DNA of 52,500 nucleotides from Chrysomallon squamiferum (taxonomy: Eukaryota > Mollusca > Gastropoda > Neomphalida > Peltospiridae), in assembly GCA_012295275.1 (NCBI GenBank), contig CM022669.1, forward strand, positions 9,039,989-9,092,488. The letters are read 5' to 3'. Shown piece by piece: positions 1 through 12,140 of this stretch. The position numbers and the translations under genes are program-made. Positions within the stretch are counted from its first letter, which is position 1. Every line of letters begins with the position of its first letter. Below the pieces are notes generated by a model. That model was not told the origin of the DNA, ran no database searches, and saw only the letters and a program-made list of their open reading frames with translations.

Positions 1-391
1 TTTCTTCTTCTTTTTCATATCACTGAACAAAGTGAAATGAGAAGAGCAATGTTTGAAATGAATATTGATAAAAAATTGTCGTGAGTGTGTAATTAAAGTT
101 TATTTTGTATTCCATCCGATGTTACGACTTAGATGTGTCAAACTTAACAAAACAAATTTCTTTTTTTTCTACGTCTTAGTCTGAAGGGAAACTTAAGGCC
201 AGAATTAAATCAAAGAATGAAAATTTTAAACAAAAGTGGATGATTGTATTTCATTAATTTAGAGGAGAAAAAAGAAATAAGGAAAAAGAATGTAAAGAAA
301 GAAGAAAACAACACACATTTTTTTTTTACTTGAAGACGATCATGTAAAAAACATACAATTCTGGAGACAAACAATTATATATATATATATA

Positions 392-392
392 T

Positions 393-483
<91 letters not shown>
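392..483. repeat. (GA)n microsatellite
   Basis: About 90 bp of nearly pure GA, preceded by a short (AT)n. It explains the serine/leucine-repeat frame on the minus strand. Confidence 0.95.
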
Positions 484-489
<6 letters not shown>

Positions 490-747
490 GGTTCTCTTTT
501 TTCTTTTGTTTCTGTTACGTTTATTTTTCTTTCTGAATCTTGAAATTTTGTTCTTTCAGTCAATAAATTTAAATTATTATAATTATTTTTTTTTTATTAA
601 TAAGATAGAGAAAAATTATCTGTAATATCAGTATTATCGATTTTAAAGAAAAACAAATAGAAATAAATTGAGTCTTGTGTTTCTAGACTTTACAAATACA
701 CAGAGTGTTACTGATGTGTGCATTTACAAACATCATCAGATCATCAC

Positions 748-1161
748 CACTACTGTTACTTCTAATATTACGACTACTACTACGATTACTTTTATTACTA
801 TCACAGTTATCCATTATTACAACTGCTACTACAACTACTGCTGCTGCTGCTTCTACTACTACTACTACTACTATGACCACTGTTATTATACCACAAATAT
901 CCACTACTACTACAACTACTACTATTGCTACTACTCATACTATTACTGCTACTTTTACTTCTATTAGTACTACTACAACTACTTTTAATACTGCTACTAT
1001 TACTACTGTTATTATTATTACTACTACAACTACGTCTGCTGTTACTCTACCACTACTGCGACTACTATTACTATTTCCATGCTAGTACTATTATTACTAA
1101 TACTACTATTACTAGTTACAGCTATTAGTAGTAGGACTACTGCTACTACTACTGGCACTAC
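748..1161. repeat. Imperfect (ACT)/(ATT) trinucleotide tract, ~410 bp
   Basis: A long run of TAC, ACT, ATT and GCT triplets, interrupted but kept in triplet register, so all frames appear open. Several ORFs here encode only Thr, Tyr or Leu runs and are not genes. Confidence 0.9.
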
Positions 1162-1221
1162 TGATCAGTACCTTTATAAGTGTATGATCTACTTGTATTA
1201 TTTATTTCCATGTCTTCCGTA

Positions 1222-1269
<48 letters not shown>

Positions 1270-1275
1270 ACACAA

Positions 1276-1310
<35 letters not shown>

Positions 1311-1311
1311 T
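1222..1311. repeat. (CA)n followed by (ATT)n
   Basis: CA repeats at 1222-1275, then ATT repeats to about 1311. Compound microsatellite. Confidence 0.95.
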
Positions 1312-1662
1312 TTTTGATGAATGGCTTTGACGTACTACTTACCACTGAAGATCAAGTGACGTTTTTAATTTTGTGAAAAATAACCTTTGACCTGTCTCGT
1401 GTGGTTAGCTATGACCGAACTTTTACCAACAATTTTCTATTTCCCTGGTGAACGATTCAATTACACCGGACGGAGGATCGTCAGACACAAATAAATTTCC
1501 GTGTAATTTCATCCGAGAGGAGATCAAAACTCCACTAATTCAGCTGTCATTCATCTTTGTGCTGTTGTCTTCCAGCCACGGCTTCCGAGAAAATAAACAC
1601 TTCTGTTAAACCATTATTAAGTAACGGTTACACCGTGCGCCCCTTTAAGAAGAAAAAAGAAC

Positions 1663-1694
<32 letters not shown>

Positions 1695-2498
1695 GGTGTC
1701 AAATATCACAGACAACAAAACAATTAGAACACCGGAACAGAAATTGGTAACAATTCCCATTATGAAATACTTTAAAATTTATTTATTTAATTTTTTTTTT
1801 TTTTTTTTTTTTTTTAATCGTTGTTTTTTATTTATTTTGTTTATTTGTTATTTTTTGAGGCTTAGATTTAAATTTTCCATTTCCTTTCAACTTCCCATTC
1901 GTCCATAATTTTATTTGTAGTGGAAAAAAATGGCGGAGTTGGATGGAGTGCCGGAAATTGTGAATCACTGTTAATTAGGAAAAATAGAATAAACTGGTTC
2001 TGTTTTGAAGCTGAAAGTTTTAAAAAAAAAAAAAAAAAAAATAAAAAATTAAAATGATAATAAAAATAAAATCTGTGTCAGAACTAACTGATGTTTTCTT
2101 TTCTTGTTTTGTTTTAAAGAACAAACTATAGTTTTAGTTTTAAAAAGTTTTTTTTTTTTTTTTGTATCTGTGTGTACGTGTGCGCAAGCGCAGTATTCTC
2201 TGTGGGTTGCAACCTGAATAACTTCACCGCTGACTGGTAAAATACGTCAACAACTGAAAATTAAATCTAAACAACTTATTAATTTGTCTAAAAAAAAAAA
2301 AAAAATATATAAAAAAAAAAATAAAAAAAGCTACTTATGCTTTATTGTGTTATTGAAAAGCAACAATTCCGTATGTCTTTGTTAATGTCTATGTTGATGT
2401 CTGTGTTAATGCCTGTGTTGATATTCGTGTTGATGTTCTTGTTGATGCATGTCTTAACTTGTGTGTTTTAAATAATTGTGCGGACGATGCCTGTTTAC

Positions 2499-2580
2499 AT
2501 AAACTGAGTGGACAACATGTTAAGATAATTAAACCGGAAATGACAAATTTCGCTCGACTGCGCAGTGTCCAGCGCGCCAT
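2499..2580 (-). CDS. Candidate first coding exon with signal peptide
   Basis: An ATG at 2580 on the minus strand has an ideal context (A at -3, G at +4). It reads MARWTLRSRAK, then a hydrophobic core FVISGLIILTCCPLSL: a basic n-region followed by about 16 apolar residues, as in a secretory signal peptide. A possible donor TAT|GTAAAC after 2499 would end the exon in phase 1, the usual phase for a signal-peptide exon before an Ig domain. The donor lacks G at +5 and is only moderate. The downstream exons would lie left of position 1, so the family cannot be known. The frame is also open upstream of this ATG. The block around 2540-2640 is G+C-richer than its surroundings. Read on, the open frame turns into a low-complexity threonine/serine repeat, supporting splicing before it if it is coding at all. 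Confidence 0.35.
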
Positions 2581-2589
2581 TGTTTGCCT

Positions 2590-3230
2590 CGTTTCGAGAC
2601 TACTAAATGGCTCATCCTGAAACACGGAAGCTCTGGCCCTGGACGACAAAAACAAGACAGTGAAGTGATTAGAGAATGAAAAAAACGCAAGACTTCTGTC
2701 CGTGTCTGCTCCGTGTTTGGTTTCTACGAGCAAAATACCTTTAACTAATCGCTGGTAATTCTAAATCAATTCCCGGCATTGACAGCCAGGAAATGAGGGA
2801 CTTTACCATATTTGCTCTCTCGGTATTTCCATCAGCGTCCTAATTCCGCGTGTTTAACTTAAAACAATACATGGAAATCGCTTTGGGAGGACATCGGCTT
2901 AGCGCAGCTCGGAGATCAGAACTTTTTTTTTTCTTGATTAATAAAACATTAAGCCAAGACGAGTGAATGAGAAGTAGAAATCACTGGAGGAATATTTGAT
3001 TATGCGACGGCTCAGCGCATAATTATTAGTTATTAGCGGCTAATCATGTAATTATTTTTTTGAATTATTATTTCTGTTGTGTAGGAAGATGAAGTAAGAA
3101 CGGAACTCTGCTGCTGTTTGTTAGCAACAAAGAACATTCGGACGAAGACGTCAGAGGACTAATCCGAACGGGAAACAGCTCAAATAACCCGCACTGTTTA
3201 GTACTAGCGTATAATCAGTGAAGATGCTCC
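2590..3230. other. Low-repeat block, possible regulatory DNA
   Basis: Balanced composition with clustered homeodomain-type sites near 3020-3060 (TAATTATTAGTTATTAG, GGCTAATCATG, TAATTA) and ACGTCAGAGG near 3145. It lies just upstream of the candidate signal-peptide exon on the minus strand. No exon frame stands out. Confidence 0.3.
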
Positions 3231-5194
3231 TGATTTTACACGTAAAAGGGTTAACAAGAAATCGTGATTAGTTAATGTAGATATTGAAATGAAAGCGCAA
3301 ATAAAATATAACACAATAAAATTAATTTAAAGTGACGTAAATAAAAGAAATAAAATGAAAAATTATAAAATTAACAATAATTACATTTTTTTTTTTTTTT
3401 TTCAGAAATATGCATTACATATGGGGAAAAAAGAAGAAAAAAAAAAAAAAAATTTGTTTTCATTTGTTTGATGAAATATGTGTTTAGTGAACTTTAGGGT
3501 ACATGAATGTATTTGTTATCTTTCTGCTCAGCCAAATCACGATGACTAGGCAAAAAATATATATAAATAATAATTTTCTAAGAAAAGAGGAGGGGTAATG
3601 ACTAAAAAAATGAAATAAAAAAAAAAAAAAAAAAAAAAAAGAAGAAGAAAAGGTTGTAAACGAAAAGTTTATCAAAAGTTCATCATTCTGGTCATCATCA
3701 TCATCATCATCATCATCAGTAGCAGAGGCATCCGAAGAATAATATGGCAACTACAACAACAACAACAACAGTTACTTCTACTACGGCTACTCCTCTTAAA
3801 AATAACAACAACAACAACAACAATAATTATATATGATGCAATAATTTTAAACCGTTCTTTTTTAAATTATTTTTATTTTCTTTTTCTTTTTAATTTTTCT
3901 TTTTAAATTTTTTTAAATATCTATTTTCATATCCTGATGATAACACCAGCAAAGCTTCCCTATCTAATAGCGTCCCACTTACAGTTAAAAAAAATAAAAA
4001 AAGTCTTTGATCTCCACCAACAAAGGCTAAAACGAGATATCACATTTAACACTGTATTGTCAAAATAACCTGTTTCTTTGTCCTGGCCAATAAAACACCA
4101 TTTTATAGTAGAAACCTTATAGAAAAAGTAGAAAAAAAAAACCCAAAATACATTTTATTATTATTATTATTATTATATTTTTGTTTTGTTTTGTTATCTC
4201 GGACAACTAATCAAATGGTTATTGGGATGTAAAATGCGTTTGATGTTTATTTATCTAAAATAATTTATCGTCAGGGACTCAGGCGCGGATCTGGGATGGT
4301 ACATGACACTCACCCTCTACAACCTGAAAATCTGTTCCAGTTATTTTTTTTATACAGTATTCACCAGTAACACGAGAACAAAACCCCTACTTTATCATCA
4401 GTGGGGTTACGATTGTACATTAATGTCGAATTTTCGCCGCTCGACAAAAACGTGTGACACCCTCCCCTGTTTAACACACCAGTCCCCCCACCCCCCCGAA
4501 CTGGCGAGGGATTCGTAGAGTTATTTCACGCACGCACAAAACACGTTAAACGTTATTGCGTCCACGCACCAGTGCGTGTTTTCACGTGCTGAAACACATT
4601 CTTCTGTTTTATCTACGTCGTGTTTTGTTAGATCTGATGATCGACTGATAAACTTCATACATGCGGCGTTTTATCAATGATGACATTTTTCCGGCTTGAT
4701 GACAAACATGTACAAGGTTATTTAGATAAAATGTACTTTTAATTTGACATTTGTTACTGTTAAGAAATTAGGAAAAAAATATACAAAACAAAAATTAATA
4801 AATATCGAATAAATTTTGAAAAAACAACAAAAACAACAAAAAAATAAAACCATACACAAACAAAACTAAAATTAAATTATTAAATATCTACTACATTTTT
4901 TAAATTTTCCTGTGTTTTGAATTATCAAAGTTAAATACAAGTCAACAACAACAACGTTTCATTTATATTTTGATAATAACCTGAATTTTAAAATTTATTA
5001 TTTTAAAATCACATATTCAGTGTAGCTATGATTTATTTATTAGTTTTTTGTTGTTGTGTTATGACTGGATCACAAACTTCTAATTAGTGACATTATTTCA
5101 ACACACAGAAATCTTTTCTGTTTCGTGTCAAACACATATCACACATTCACTACCAAGAAAAAATCTAGCTGATTTTGTTTCCATTAGCAACTAA

Positions 5195-5330
5195 TTATTA
5201 TTTCTATTATTATTATTGTTATTGTTGTTGTTGTTATTATTATTATTGTTGTTATTGTTGTTGTTGTTGTTATTATTATTATTATTATTATTAGTTGTAG
5301 TAGTAGTATTAGTTAGTAGTAGTAGTATTC
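5195..5330. repeat. (TTA)/(TTG)/(GTA) trinucleotide tract
   Basis: Mixed ATT, GTT and AGT triplets adjacent to the SINE fragment at 5340. Confidence 0.9.
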
Positions 5331-5339
5331 AGTTTTTCT

Positions 5340-5443
5340 AACAAACCTTCCCACCTTTGGTAACCAGACTTGGAGTACTGGTTGGAATGGACAAATAACA
5401 CAATCGTAGTAATTCAGTGCTCTAACCACTAAGCTACTAACTG
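5340..5443 (-). mobile_element. tRNA-derived SINE fragment
   Basis: On the minus strand, starting near 5443, the sequence reads CAGTTAGTAGCTTAGTGG, then TTAGAGCACTG, matching the tRNA 5' half and pol III A box (TRGCNNARYNGG). A degenerate B-box-like stretch lies near 5375. The anticodon arm and 3' half do not fold as a real tRNA, so it is a SINE head rather than a tRNA gene. Confidence 0.55.
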
Positions 5444-6179
5444 ATCAGTAATATTCTGTTACACCTAACAAATAACACACAACCAAAAGAAACAAATTTG
5501 AGCGTGTGTAGGTGTCTGTGTATAAATCCACCAGAAGAATCCTACAAAACAACAACAACACACAAACAAAATCCCAGTAGAATAATACAACAACAACAAA
5601 CAAACAAATAATAAGAACAAAATCAATCATTCTACACTTTACAATTCTGTGATTCATCGAATACAACGATTTGTTTTACCAACATAAATTATATATAAAA
5701 ATCACAGAAAACATTTTGTATGTCGTTAACGATTTCTGAACTTAATTACAAAATCTTTGTCCAGTTAAAGGAATTTTTTTTATTTAGCTACATCTGCCTT
5801 TCTCACAGACAATTAATTACAGAATACTTACAAACCGATTAAACGGTTGTACATACATAAACAGTTTAATGTTCAAAGCTCAAATGTGACAAATCAGTTA
5901 ATTGAAAGTTACACAACACTTACTTCAATGCACAAAGTGAATGATAATGCAGTTTTTATAGGAAATTGTTACACAATTATTGTCTTTATTTCTATTTTTA
6001 GTAACAGTCTGAATAATTCATTTTAACGAACCACGCTGACAGTAGCAGTGACGACGACAATAGCAGCGACGAGGTATTTGAGTAAATTTATATCATGCGT
6101 GTAAATCTTGCAGAAAACACTTATACAAACACAAACACACAATAAACACATGTACAAACAGAATATGTATTACATGTAT

Positions 6180-6431
6180 GCAAAACATACATACATACAT
6201 ACATACATGTACATATACACAAACAGGATATGTGTGTGTGTGTGTGTGTGTATAGATGCATGTATATACCTACATACAAACATACACAAATTATATGCGA
6301 CCGAAGGGGTGTCATATGTTCGAGTCTCGTTCGGAGAATCTGACGGGTTTGTGAGGATTTTGTCCTCCTGCGCCAGAGCGTTCTCGAATATAGTCTATGT
6401 ACAGAGTCTAATCAGATCAGAACATTCAGTT

Positions 6432-6475
<44 letters not shown>
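6180..6475. repeat. (CATA)n, (TG)n and (CA)n microsatellites around the 6290 element
   Basis: (CATA)n near 6188-6208, (TG)n at 6230-6251 and (CA)n at 6436-6473. Confidence 0.9.
6290..6345 (+). mobile_element. Possible tRNA/SINE 3' half with B box
   Basis: GGGTGTCATATGTTCGAGTC TCGTTCGG on the plus strand contains a good B box (GTTCGAGTCTC) with a short stem-like flank. No A box lies at the right distance upstream, where microsatellites take over. Likely a truncated tRNA-derived element. Confidence 0.35.
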
Positions 6476-6477
<2 letters not shown>

Positions 6478-6683
6478 ACATACACATTCTAGTACGTAAA
6501 ATTATCACACATAACATACGTAATGCTTAATGATTAAAAATATATTTATTTTTTTGCTTTATTCATTAACTCATTCGTTATTTAGTTTTTTAGTTTTATT
6601 TTTGCCTTCACCTTCACCTACAAACTAGTACACTATTTCCCACAGATTTCCTTTAATACACCATAATTACGTACTCAGGTATA

Positions 6684-6750
6684 TCTTTCTTTCTTTCTTT
6701 CTTTCTTTTGTGTGTGTGTGTGTGTGTGTGGTTGTGTGTGTGTGTGTGTT
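6684..6750. repeat. (CTTT)n then (TG)n
   Basis: About six CTTT units followed by a (TG)n run broken once by GG. Confidence 0.95.
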
Positions 6751-7044
6751 CTACAAAAAACTGTTTAAATTATTTTAACGATTTCAACAAACACGCACGT
6801 GTTTGTTTACTCGCGTTTTTCAAACTTCACACTCACGAGTTGATAATCTAAACAGATCACTGGATGTGTTCATGCACGTGGAAAACACGTCACAGAGGCT
6901 GTTACTTTCACACTGTGAGTACTCAGAGATCACATCTGATAGTTTTACAAGTCTGTAAAACAAGAAACGAAGAATTGATGTTAACACGATTACTTTACAA
7001 ACATCACGTGTATACAGGCCTGCAAAATACCGTGACTGAAGTTC

Positions 7045-7075
<31 letters not shown>

Positions 7076-7379
7076 GTTCATATATATATATAAATGGACA
7101 TCTAAAAATACCTGCTTAGTTATATACATATCCATACACACAACGTACACATGTACTTATAAAGACAGCATGCGCACACACACACACAAACACATTTATG
7201 CAACACAGGCACATACATACACACAAAAATATTAATGTAAATACCTACTTTACAGTCTTTTTATATATAAAATTTAAAAAATTTGTTTAAATCTATACAA
7301 AACAATCCTCATGCCTAAAATATAATTTTTTTTTTTTTTTTTGCGAACTGGAAAAGAGGTCAAACCTTTGTTCATACAT

Positions 7380-7422
7380 CACTTCCGCTCATGCGCGGTG
7401 TTTTGACGTCAGTCCGCCATGG
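7380..7422. promoter_or_regulatory. Promoter-like cluster: ETS, NRF1, CRE and YY1 type sites
   Basis: Within 43 bp there are CACTTCCGC (ETS type, 7380-7388), TCATGCGCGG (NRF1-like, 7389-7398), TGACGTCA (full CRE palindrome, 7404-7411) and CCGCCATGG (YY1-like on the minus strand, 7414-7422). These four site types together are common in TATA-less animal promoters. The strand is unclear and could be both. No coding exon was found beside it, so the target transcript is unknown. Confidence 0.45.
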
Positions 7423-8072
7423 ACCGTTACACGTTTATGAAAGCAAACAAAATTATTTGCTTTGTTTAATAACGTATGACGTCATTATCACTTTAACATC
7501 CCCCACGTTATACTCGACAACAAAAATTATGTAAATCTGTTTTAGTAATTATTAAAGAATTTTATTTGTTTTATTCTAATACTGCAACAGCGACAAGAGG
7601 AACAAAAATCATTGCGACTTCTACGACAGCCTCAACCAACGCGAGCACAATTTCTAATGTAAGAAGAGTCGAAATCAGTGATATATGTTTTAAAGTTGAA
7701 AAGCTTGATTATATCTTACACACTGATTTATTTACAAACCATCTCTTCCGTCATTATAATCCTTTCAGAGTGTATCTGCTTTATAACTATATACTTTAAA
7801 CAAATATATAGACACAACATAGATTTATTTTTCATGAGTATATATCTGTTTTATAATGATGATCGTAAAATATTTATAGTAGAAAGAAAACATTAGATTT
7901 TTTTTTTTTTTTGGAAAATGATAGCGAACGTTGCCAAGTTTGAAATATAAACTCCTGTTTTGACACCGCCCATCAACATCATTTATTTGTGATATGAAAA
8001 CAAAACTAATGAAATCTGCATTTAAAGCAGTGAGCGTTCGTTATGAATGAGTGTGTGCTTGAGTGTATGAAT

Positions 8073-8120
<48 letters not shown>

Positions 8121-9114
8121 ATAAATTAGTTATGGTCTGTACAGATGTTTCTGTGTATGTGAACATTTTTACTCAAATCAAATTCTCATTGACCCGTTTT
8201 CCACTCCGACAGAAGATGGAATTAAAATTATAATGAAAGCGAAAAAAAAAAAAAAAAAAAAAACAACAAGGAACACAGACATCACAAAACTACTAGAACG
8301 CCACCTGGTATTTGCTAAATCACTTCGCAACAATCTTTCTAAAAATAGCGACAAGTTATCGAGAAAGAACTGTCCTTGATGTTAGGTGAAGCAAATCCTC
8401 GGTCTGATTACAGTTAAATCATTTTCAAGAGCAGAGAGAGAGGAGTTTTCTTTCTTTGTTAAGTCTTTAACAAGACCTCTTACACATGTGTTCTCTGTTC
8501 CGCTCTTTCTTGTATGATCATCACAGTTCCAGACTGCTACACTTATTAGCGGCAAAGTGTGTTTTATCACTACCTTTCCATGGGCAGCGAAACACATCAC
8601 AGTCTTTGATCAGTCAGTCATGCTGAGAACACAATACGAGCTGGAACGGGAAAACTAGATCAGATACTTGATCGGGAAGAATGTATTTTGGGAGTCCAAA
8701 ACGTTAATGCGAAATCACCGATTACAATGTTGTTCTGTCCATCTATCCAACCGTTTGTCCGGTTTTCTATCCATCTCTAACAATCTATCTGTTAGAGTTT
8801 TACCTTTTATATTTGAATACATTTGTCTGTGTACAGGTCAAAAAAAGAAAGAAAAAAAGGTCAAGATATGTACCAAGAGTGTCCGTCGTTTGCTCGTCTT
8901 AATCTCAGCTTGCTAATACATTTTAAACAAATGCAGAACAAATGTTAGTTGCTTCTGCATCCGTCCTGTCACACTAGAAAACCAAAGACAAATATTTTTC
9001 ACGTGTTTTCGCACGGAAAGTGTCAAATGTTTTTTTGTCGGATAAACACGATTAGGAGACGGAGATTAATACGTGAAGCAGGTTTCTGCAGGTACGAGTA
9101 GCAGACGTGTCAAC
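7423..9114. other. Noncoding DNA between two promoter-like clusters
   Basis: Includes (TG)n at 8078-8118 and poly-A at 8243. Frames of 72-82 codons at 8382-8916 do not resemble known proteins and have no convincing splice sites. Confidence 0.5.
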
Positions 9115-9216
9115 ATGGCGGCGGTGTGTGTACACGCGGGGTCGCACGAAATCCCGTTAACGACCACCCCAATCGCAAACTGGCGCGTAATGAATTGGTT
9201 TTCAAGTGAAACTTGA
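9115..9216 (+). CDS. Short 33-codon ORF at a YY1-like ATG (doubtful)
   Basis: ATG at 9115 in a strong context (CAACATGG) opens MAAVCVHAGSHEIPL and continues to a TGA at 9214-9216. The ATG sits inside AACATGGCGGCGG, which resembles the YY1 element that often overlaps start codons just downstream of a transcription start. The peptide has no recognisable family. It may be an upstream ORF, a first exon whose donor I cannot place, or nothing. Local G+C is high for the window. Confidence 0.2.
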   Translation: MAAVCVHAGSHEIPLTTTPIANWRVMNWFSSET

Positions 9217-9270
9217 AACCGAAGTGTCGAGTGTTGCTATTTTCTTTCTGTTGATGGGTGTACGTGGGTC

Positions 9271-9345
9271 AGAAGGAGAAAAAAAGAAGAAGAAAAAAAA
9301 AAAAAAAAGAAGAAGAAAAGAAAAAAAAAAGAAGAAGGAAAAATA
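9271..9345. repeat. Purine (A/GAA)n tract
   Basis: About 75 bp of A and G only on the plus strand; it explains the lysine-rich frame there. Confidence 0.9.
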
Positions 9346-10909
9346 TTACCTGTGCTGCGATTGTGTGAACAAAATGAAAAAAAGAAAAAAGAAAGAAACT
9401 ATTATATTTATTGTTGTTGTTATTGTTGTTGTCGTTGTTGATGGACGATGTTGTTATCAGCAACGTCATCATCATAATTTGATAAAAATTATTTTTGGCC
9501 ATATTATATAATATATTCGGACTTCGATAATTCTGATTATCAAACAGAAACATTCACACATTATAAGCAGCACTCATACAGACACACAAATATACACTAA
9601 TGCAGTCAGACAAATACACACGTACGTACACTCTGATATACCAACACAAAGACATAATTATAAACATACACAAACACATATTATAATTATAGAGATACAC
9701 AAACATAAAACACACACACTCAACACAGACAACATGCAAATAACATTTATATAAATAAAATAAAATTACGTGAAATGAATTTTTCATATTCTTAAAGATA
9801 TTTCCTTTCAGTTACGTAAATCACAATCTTGAAAAAAAACAACAAAAACATCTTAAGACAGAAACTGTAACGACACAGAATTGTATAATGGTGAGAAGAG
9901 ACGCGATTCTGTCATTTATTTCAATTTATAAAGATTCCTTTTTTCTCTCTGTCGTAAAAAGACGAAGTTTCAGTGAGACAGATCGTTTTCACGTCCTGCA
10001 GAATGAACAAGAAGAAATATTATTTTGTCTGACGAATAACATATTTTAATGTGACACTCAGCGTTAGTCTAATTAAGATACAAGCAGAGCTTTTTTGTCG
10101 TAGTTTCTTTCTTGTCTTCTCTAAGTTGTTTTAATGTTCTTTTACTCTTTGTAACCAGAGCCAGACAAACATACAGAGTCTTTTGTTTTGTTTTGTTTTT
10201 TAATTTTTATCTGTTATACGTGGTTGGAACAGACACTGTTGCGATGGTGATTGATCACGTGTCAGTTAGAAGAAGTTTATCAGTGAGAATTGAGAGAAAC
10301 GAGATGTTTGTTTTACTCAGTTTTAGACTGACCAGACGTCCTTAACGTTAGTTTTTTTTTTACTTCTTTCTCGAGTCTGTTGTTCCAGGACGTGTAAAAA
10401 TGAATTTTAATTTCTTTCATTTCTTTATTTATATTCTGCATGAAGCGTGTATCAAGTGTGTAATATATACATGTATTAAGAAAAAAAAAAAAAAAAAAAA
10501 AAAAATTACATTATAGTAATATCTGACAAATGAACACTGCTAAGTATGTTTTGTATATTTTATATTTTCTATACTTCAACTCAGTATTAAAAATAAGTGT
10601 CAAAAATTGTTTTGAAAAATGTTCAAATATGGAAGTGGCCATTATTTTTCTTTTTAACATCGCACATCTAGCTCAGGAAATAAAGACTAAAAAAAGTTAA
10701 AAAGTAAAAATAAAAGAAGATAAATACAACAAGTAAAAAATAATAACAAAAAATCCCCCAAAAGAACAACAACCAAAAAAAAAAAAAAAAAAAAAAAAAA
10801 ACCAACAAAAAAACCAAACTAACTACAAACAACAGTGACATTTAGTACTTTCTTTCATAATCGAAAAAAATCAAAACATGGAATAACAACAACAAAGATA
10901 ATAATAAGT

Positions 10910-10953
10910 AAATAAGTAAGTAAGTAAATAAATAAATAAATAATAATAAAATA

Positions 10954-10995
<42 letters not shown>

Positions 10996-11025
10996 GAAGA
11001 AGAAGAAGAAGAAGAAGAAGAAAAT
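10910..11025. repeat. (AAAT)n, (AAT)n and (GAA)n compound tract
   Basis: Three successive microsatellites; the surrounding 10.7-11.2 kb is very A-rich and low in complexity. Confidence 0.95.
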
Positions 11026-11570
11026 GAACAATATAAAATTTAAAACTTTTTATGAAAACAAAATTAAATAAAACAATAATTTAAACTGAAAAAAATAAAA
11101 ATATTAATAATAAAACAATAATTTAAACTGAAAAAATAAAAATAATAATAAAAAAAAAATAAAATAAATTAAAAAAAAAAGGTGAAGAAAGAGGAAAAAT
11201 CCTCTAAAAATTTACTAAAAAATGTAAATTAAACTTTCTATGACGTTGTCAGTATTGTCACCTAGAGCACTTTATTGAAATAGATTTTCTTGATTTTCTG
11301 TTTAACAAGCAAAAACTGCTCGCAGTTATCCAATTTGAATTCGTTAGTTATTGAGTTAGAGACAAAAAACATCTGATCACGCGAAACTAAACTTGTTAAT
11401 AATGAAGCTGTACAGCTGTCGTTTTTGTTTTTTCTTATTTCTCAGAGAGTTTTTATTTTTTTAAATTTTTATTTTTTTAAAATTTTCTTTGTCTTTGGTT
11501 TCCTGTGCACTTTTTAAAGACAAATAACAAAAACAGCAATGGCATTAGTAGTGTATTACTAAAGTGTTTG

Positions 11571-11682
11571 TAGTAGAAGTAGTAGTAGTAGTAGCAGTAG
11601 TAGTAGTAGTAGTAGTAGCAGTAGTAGTAGTAGTAATATCAGCAGCACTAGTAGTAGTAGTAGTAGTAGTAGTACCTGCAGG
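11571..11682. repeat. (AGT)n tract
   Basis: About 110 bp of AGT triplets with AGC variants. It explains the valine-rich frame; the 60 residues after it are not family-like. Confidence 0.9.
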
Positions 11683-11923
11683 AGTAATAGTATTTCCTTA
11701 TTGTCAAGGAATCAAGGATGGTGCATACAAAGTATATGTGCGACCAAAAGAATGTTTTGTAAAATATCAAATTAAAGAAATTCAAAGAAAGAACAAACAC
11801 GTTTTACCTTGTTTAGAAAAGTTTGCTGAGCTTTTCTTGACATCGTTTTTTAATCGCGACAAAAAGATGTAGCGTTACACAGTGAATGACGTCATTTCTT
11901 TGTTGACGTCAGAGAATAATTGT

Positions 11924-11925
11924 AA

Positions 11926-11957
<32 letters not shown>

Positions 11958-12072
11958 AATAATGATGATGATGATGATTTTCACTGCGGTGACGATTACG
12001 ACAACGACAGATGATGATGATGACAATAACAATAATAACAACAATAATAACAATAACAATAACAGTAGCAAT

Positions 12073-12118
<46 letters not shown>

Positions 12119-12140
12119 GTAATAATACTAATAATAAAGG
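11924..12140. repeat. (AAAT)n, (GAT)n and (AAC/AAT)n compound tract
   Basis: Tetranucleotide then trinucleotide repeats over about 215 bp; Asn, Leu and Val homopolymer frames come from it. Confidence 0.95.

Larger units (their letters stand above)
1..2480. other. Microsatellite-rich noncoding DNA
   Basis: Holds the GA, ACT, CA/ATT and poly-A/poly-T tracts listed separately. The parts between them (1320-1660, 1830-2020, 2160-2280) show no exon I can support. AAAATGGCGGAG at 1928 is a YY1-like ATG opening only 14 codons. Confidence 0.6.
3231..7379. other. AT-rich noncoding DNA
   Basis: Contains poly-A, (ATC)n near 3690, trinucleotide tracts and two SINE fragments. The unique part at 4260-4700 has a C-rich stretch (4483-4498) but no coding signal. 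Confidence 0.6.

Noticed and set aside
748-1330. Several overlapping ORFs of 67-126 codons
   Set aside because: All are Thr, Tyr, Leu or Val runs from a trinucleotide tract; they are open in several frames because the repeat is triplet-based.
1928-1972. ATGGCGGAG opening 14 codons (MAELDGVPEIVNHC)
   Set aside because: Too short, no donor; kept only as a YY1-like motif note.
8382-8600. 72-codon minus-strand frame
   Set aside because: No recognisable motif, no signal peptide, no good splice sites; consistent with chance.
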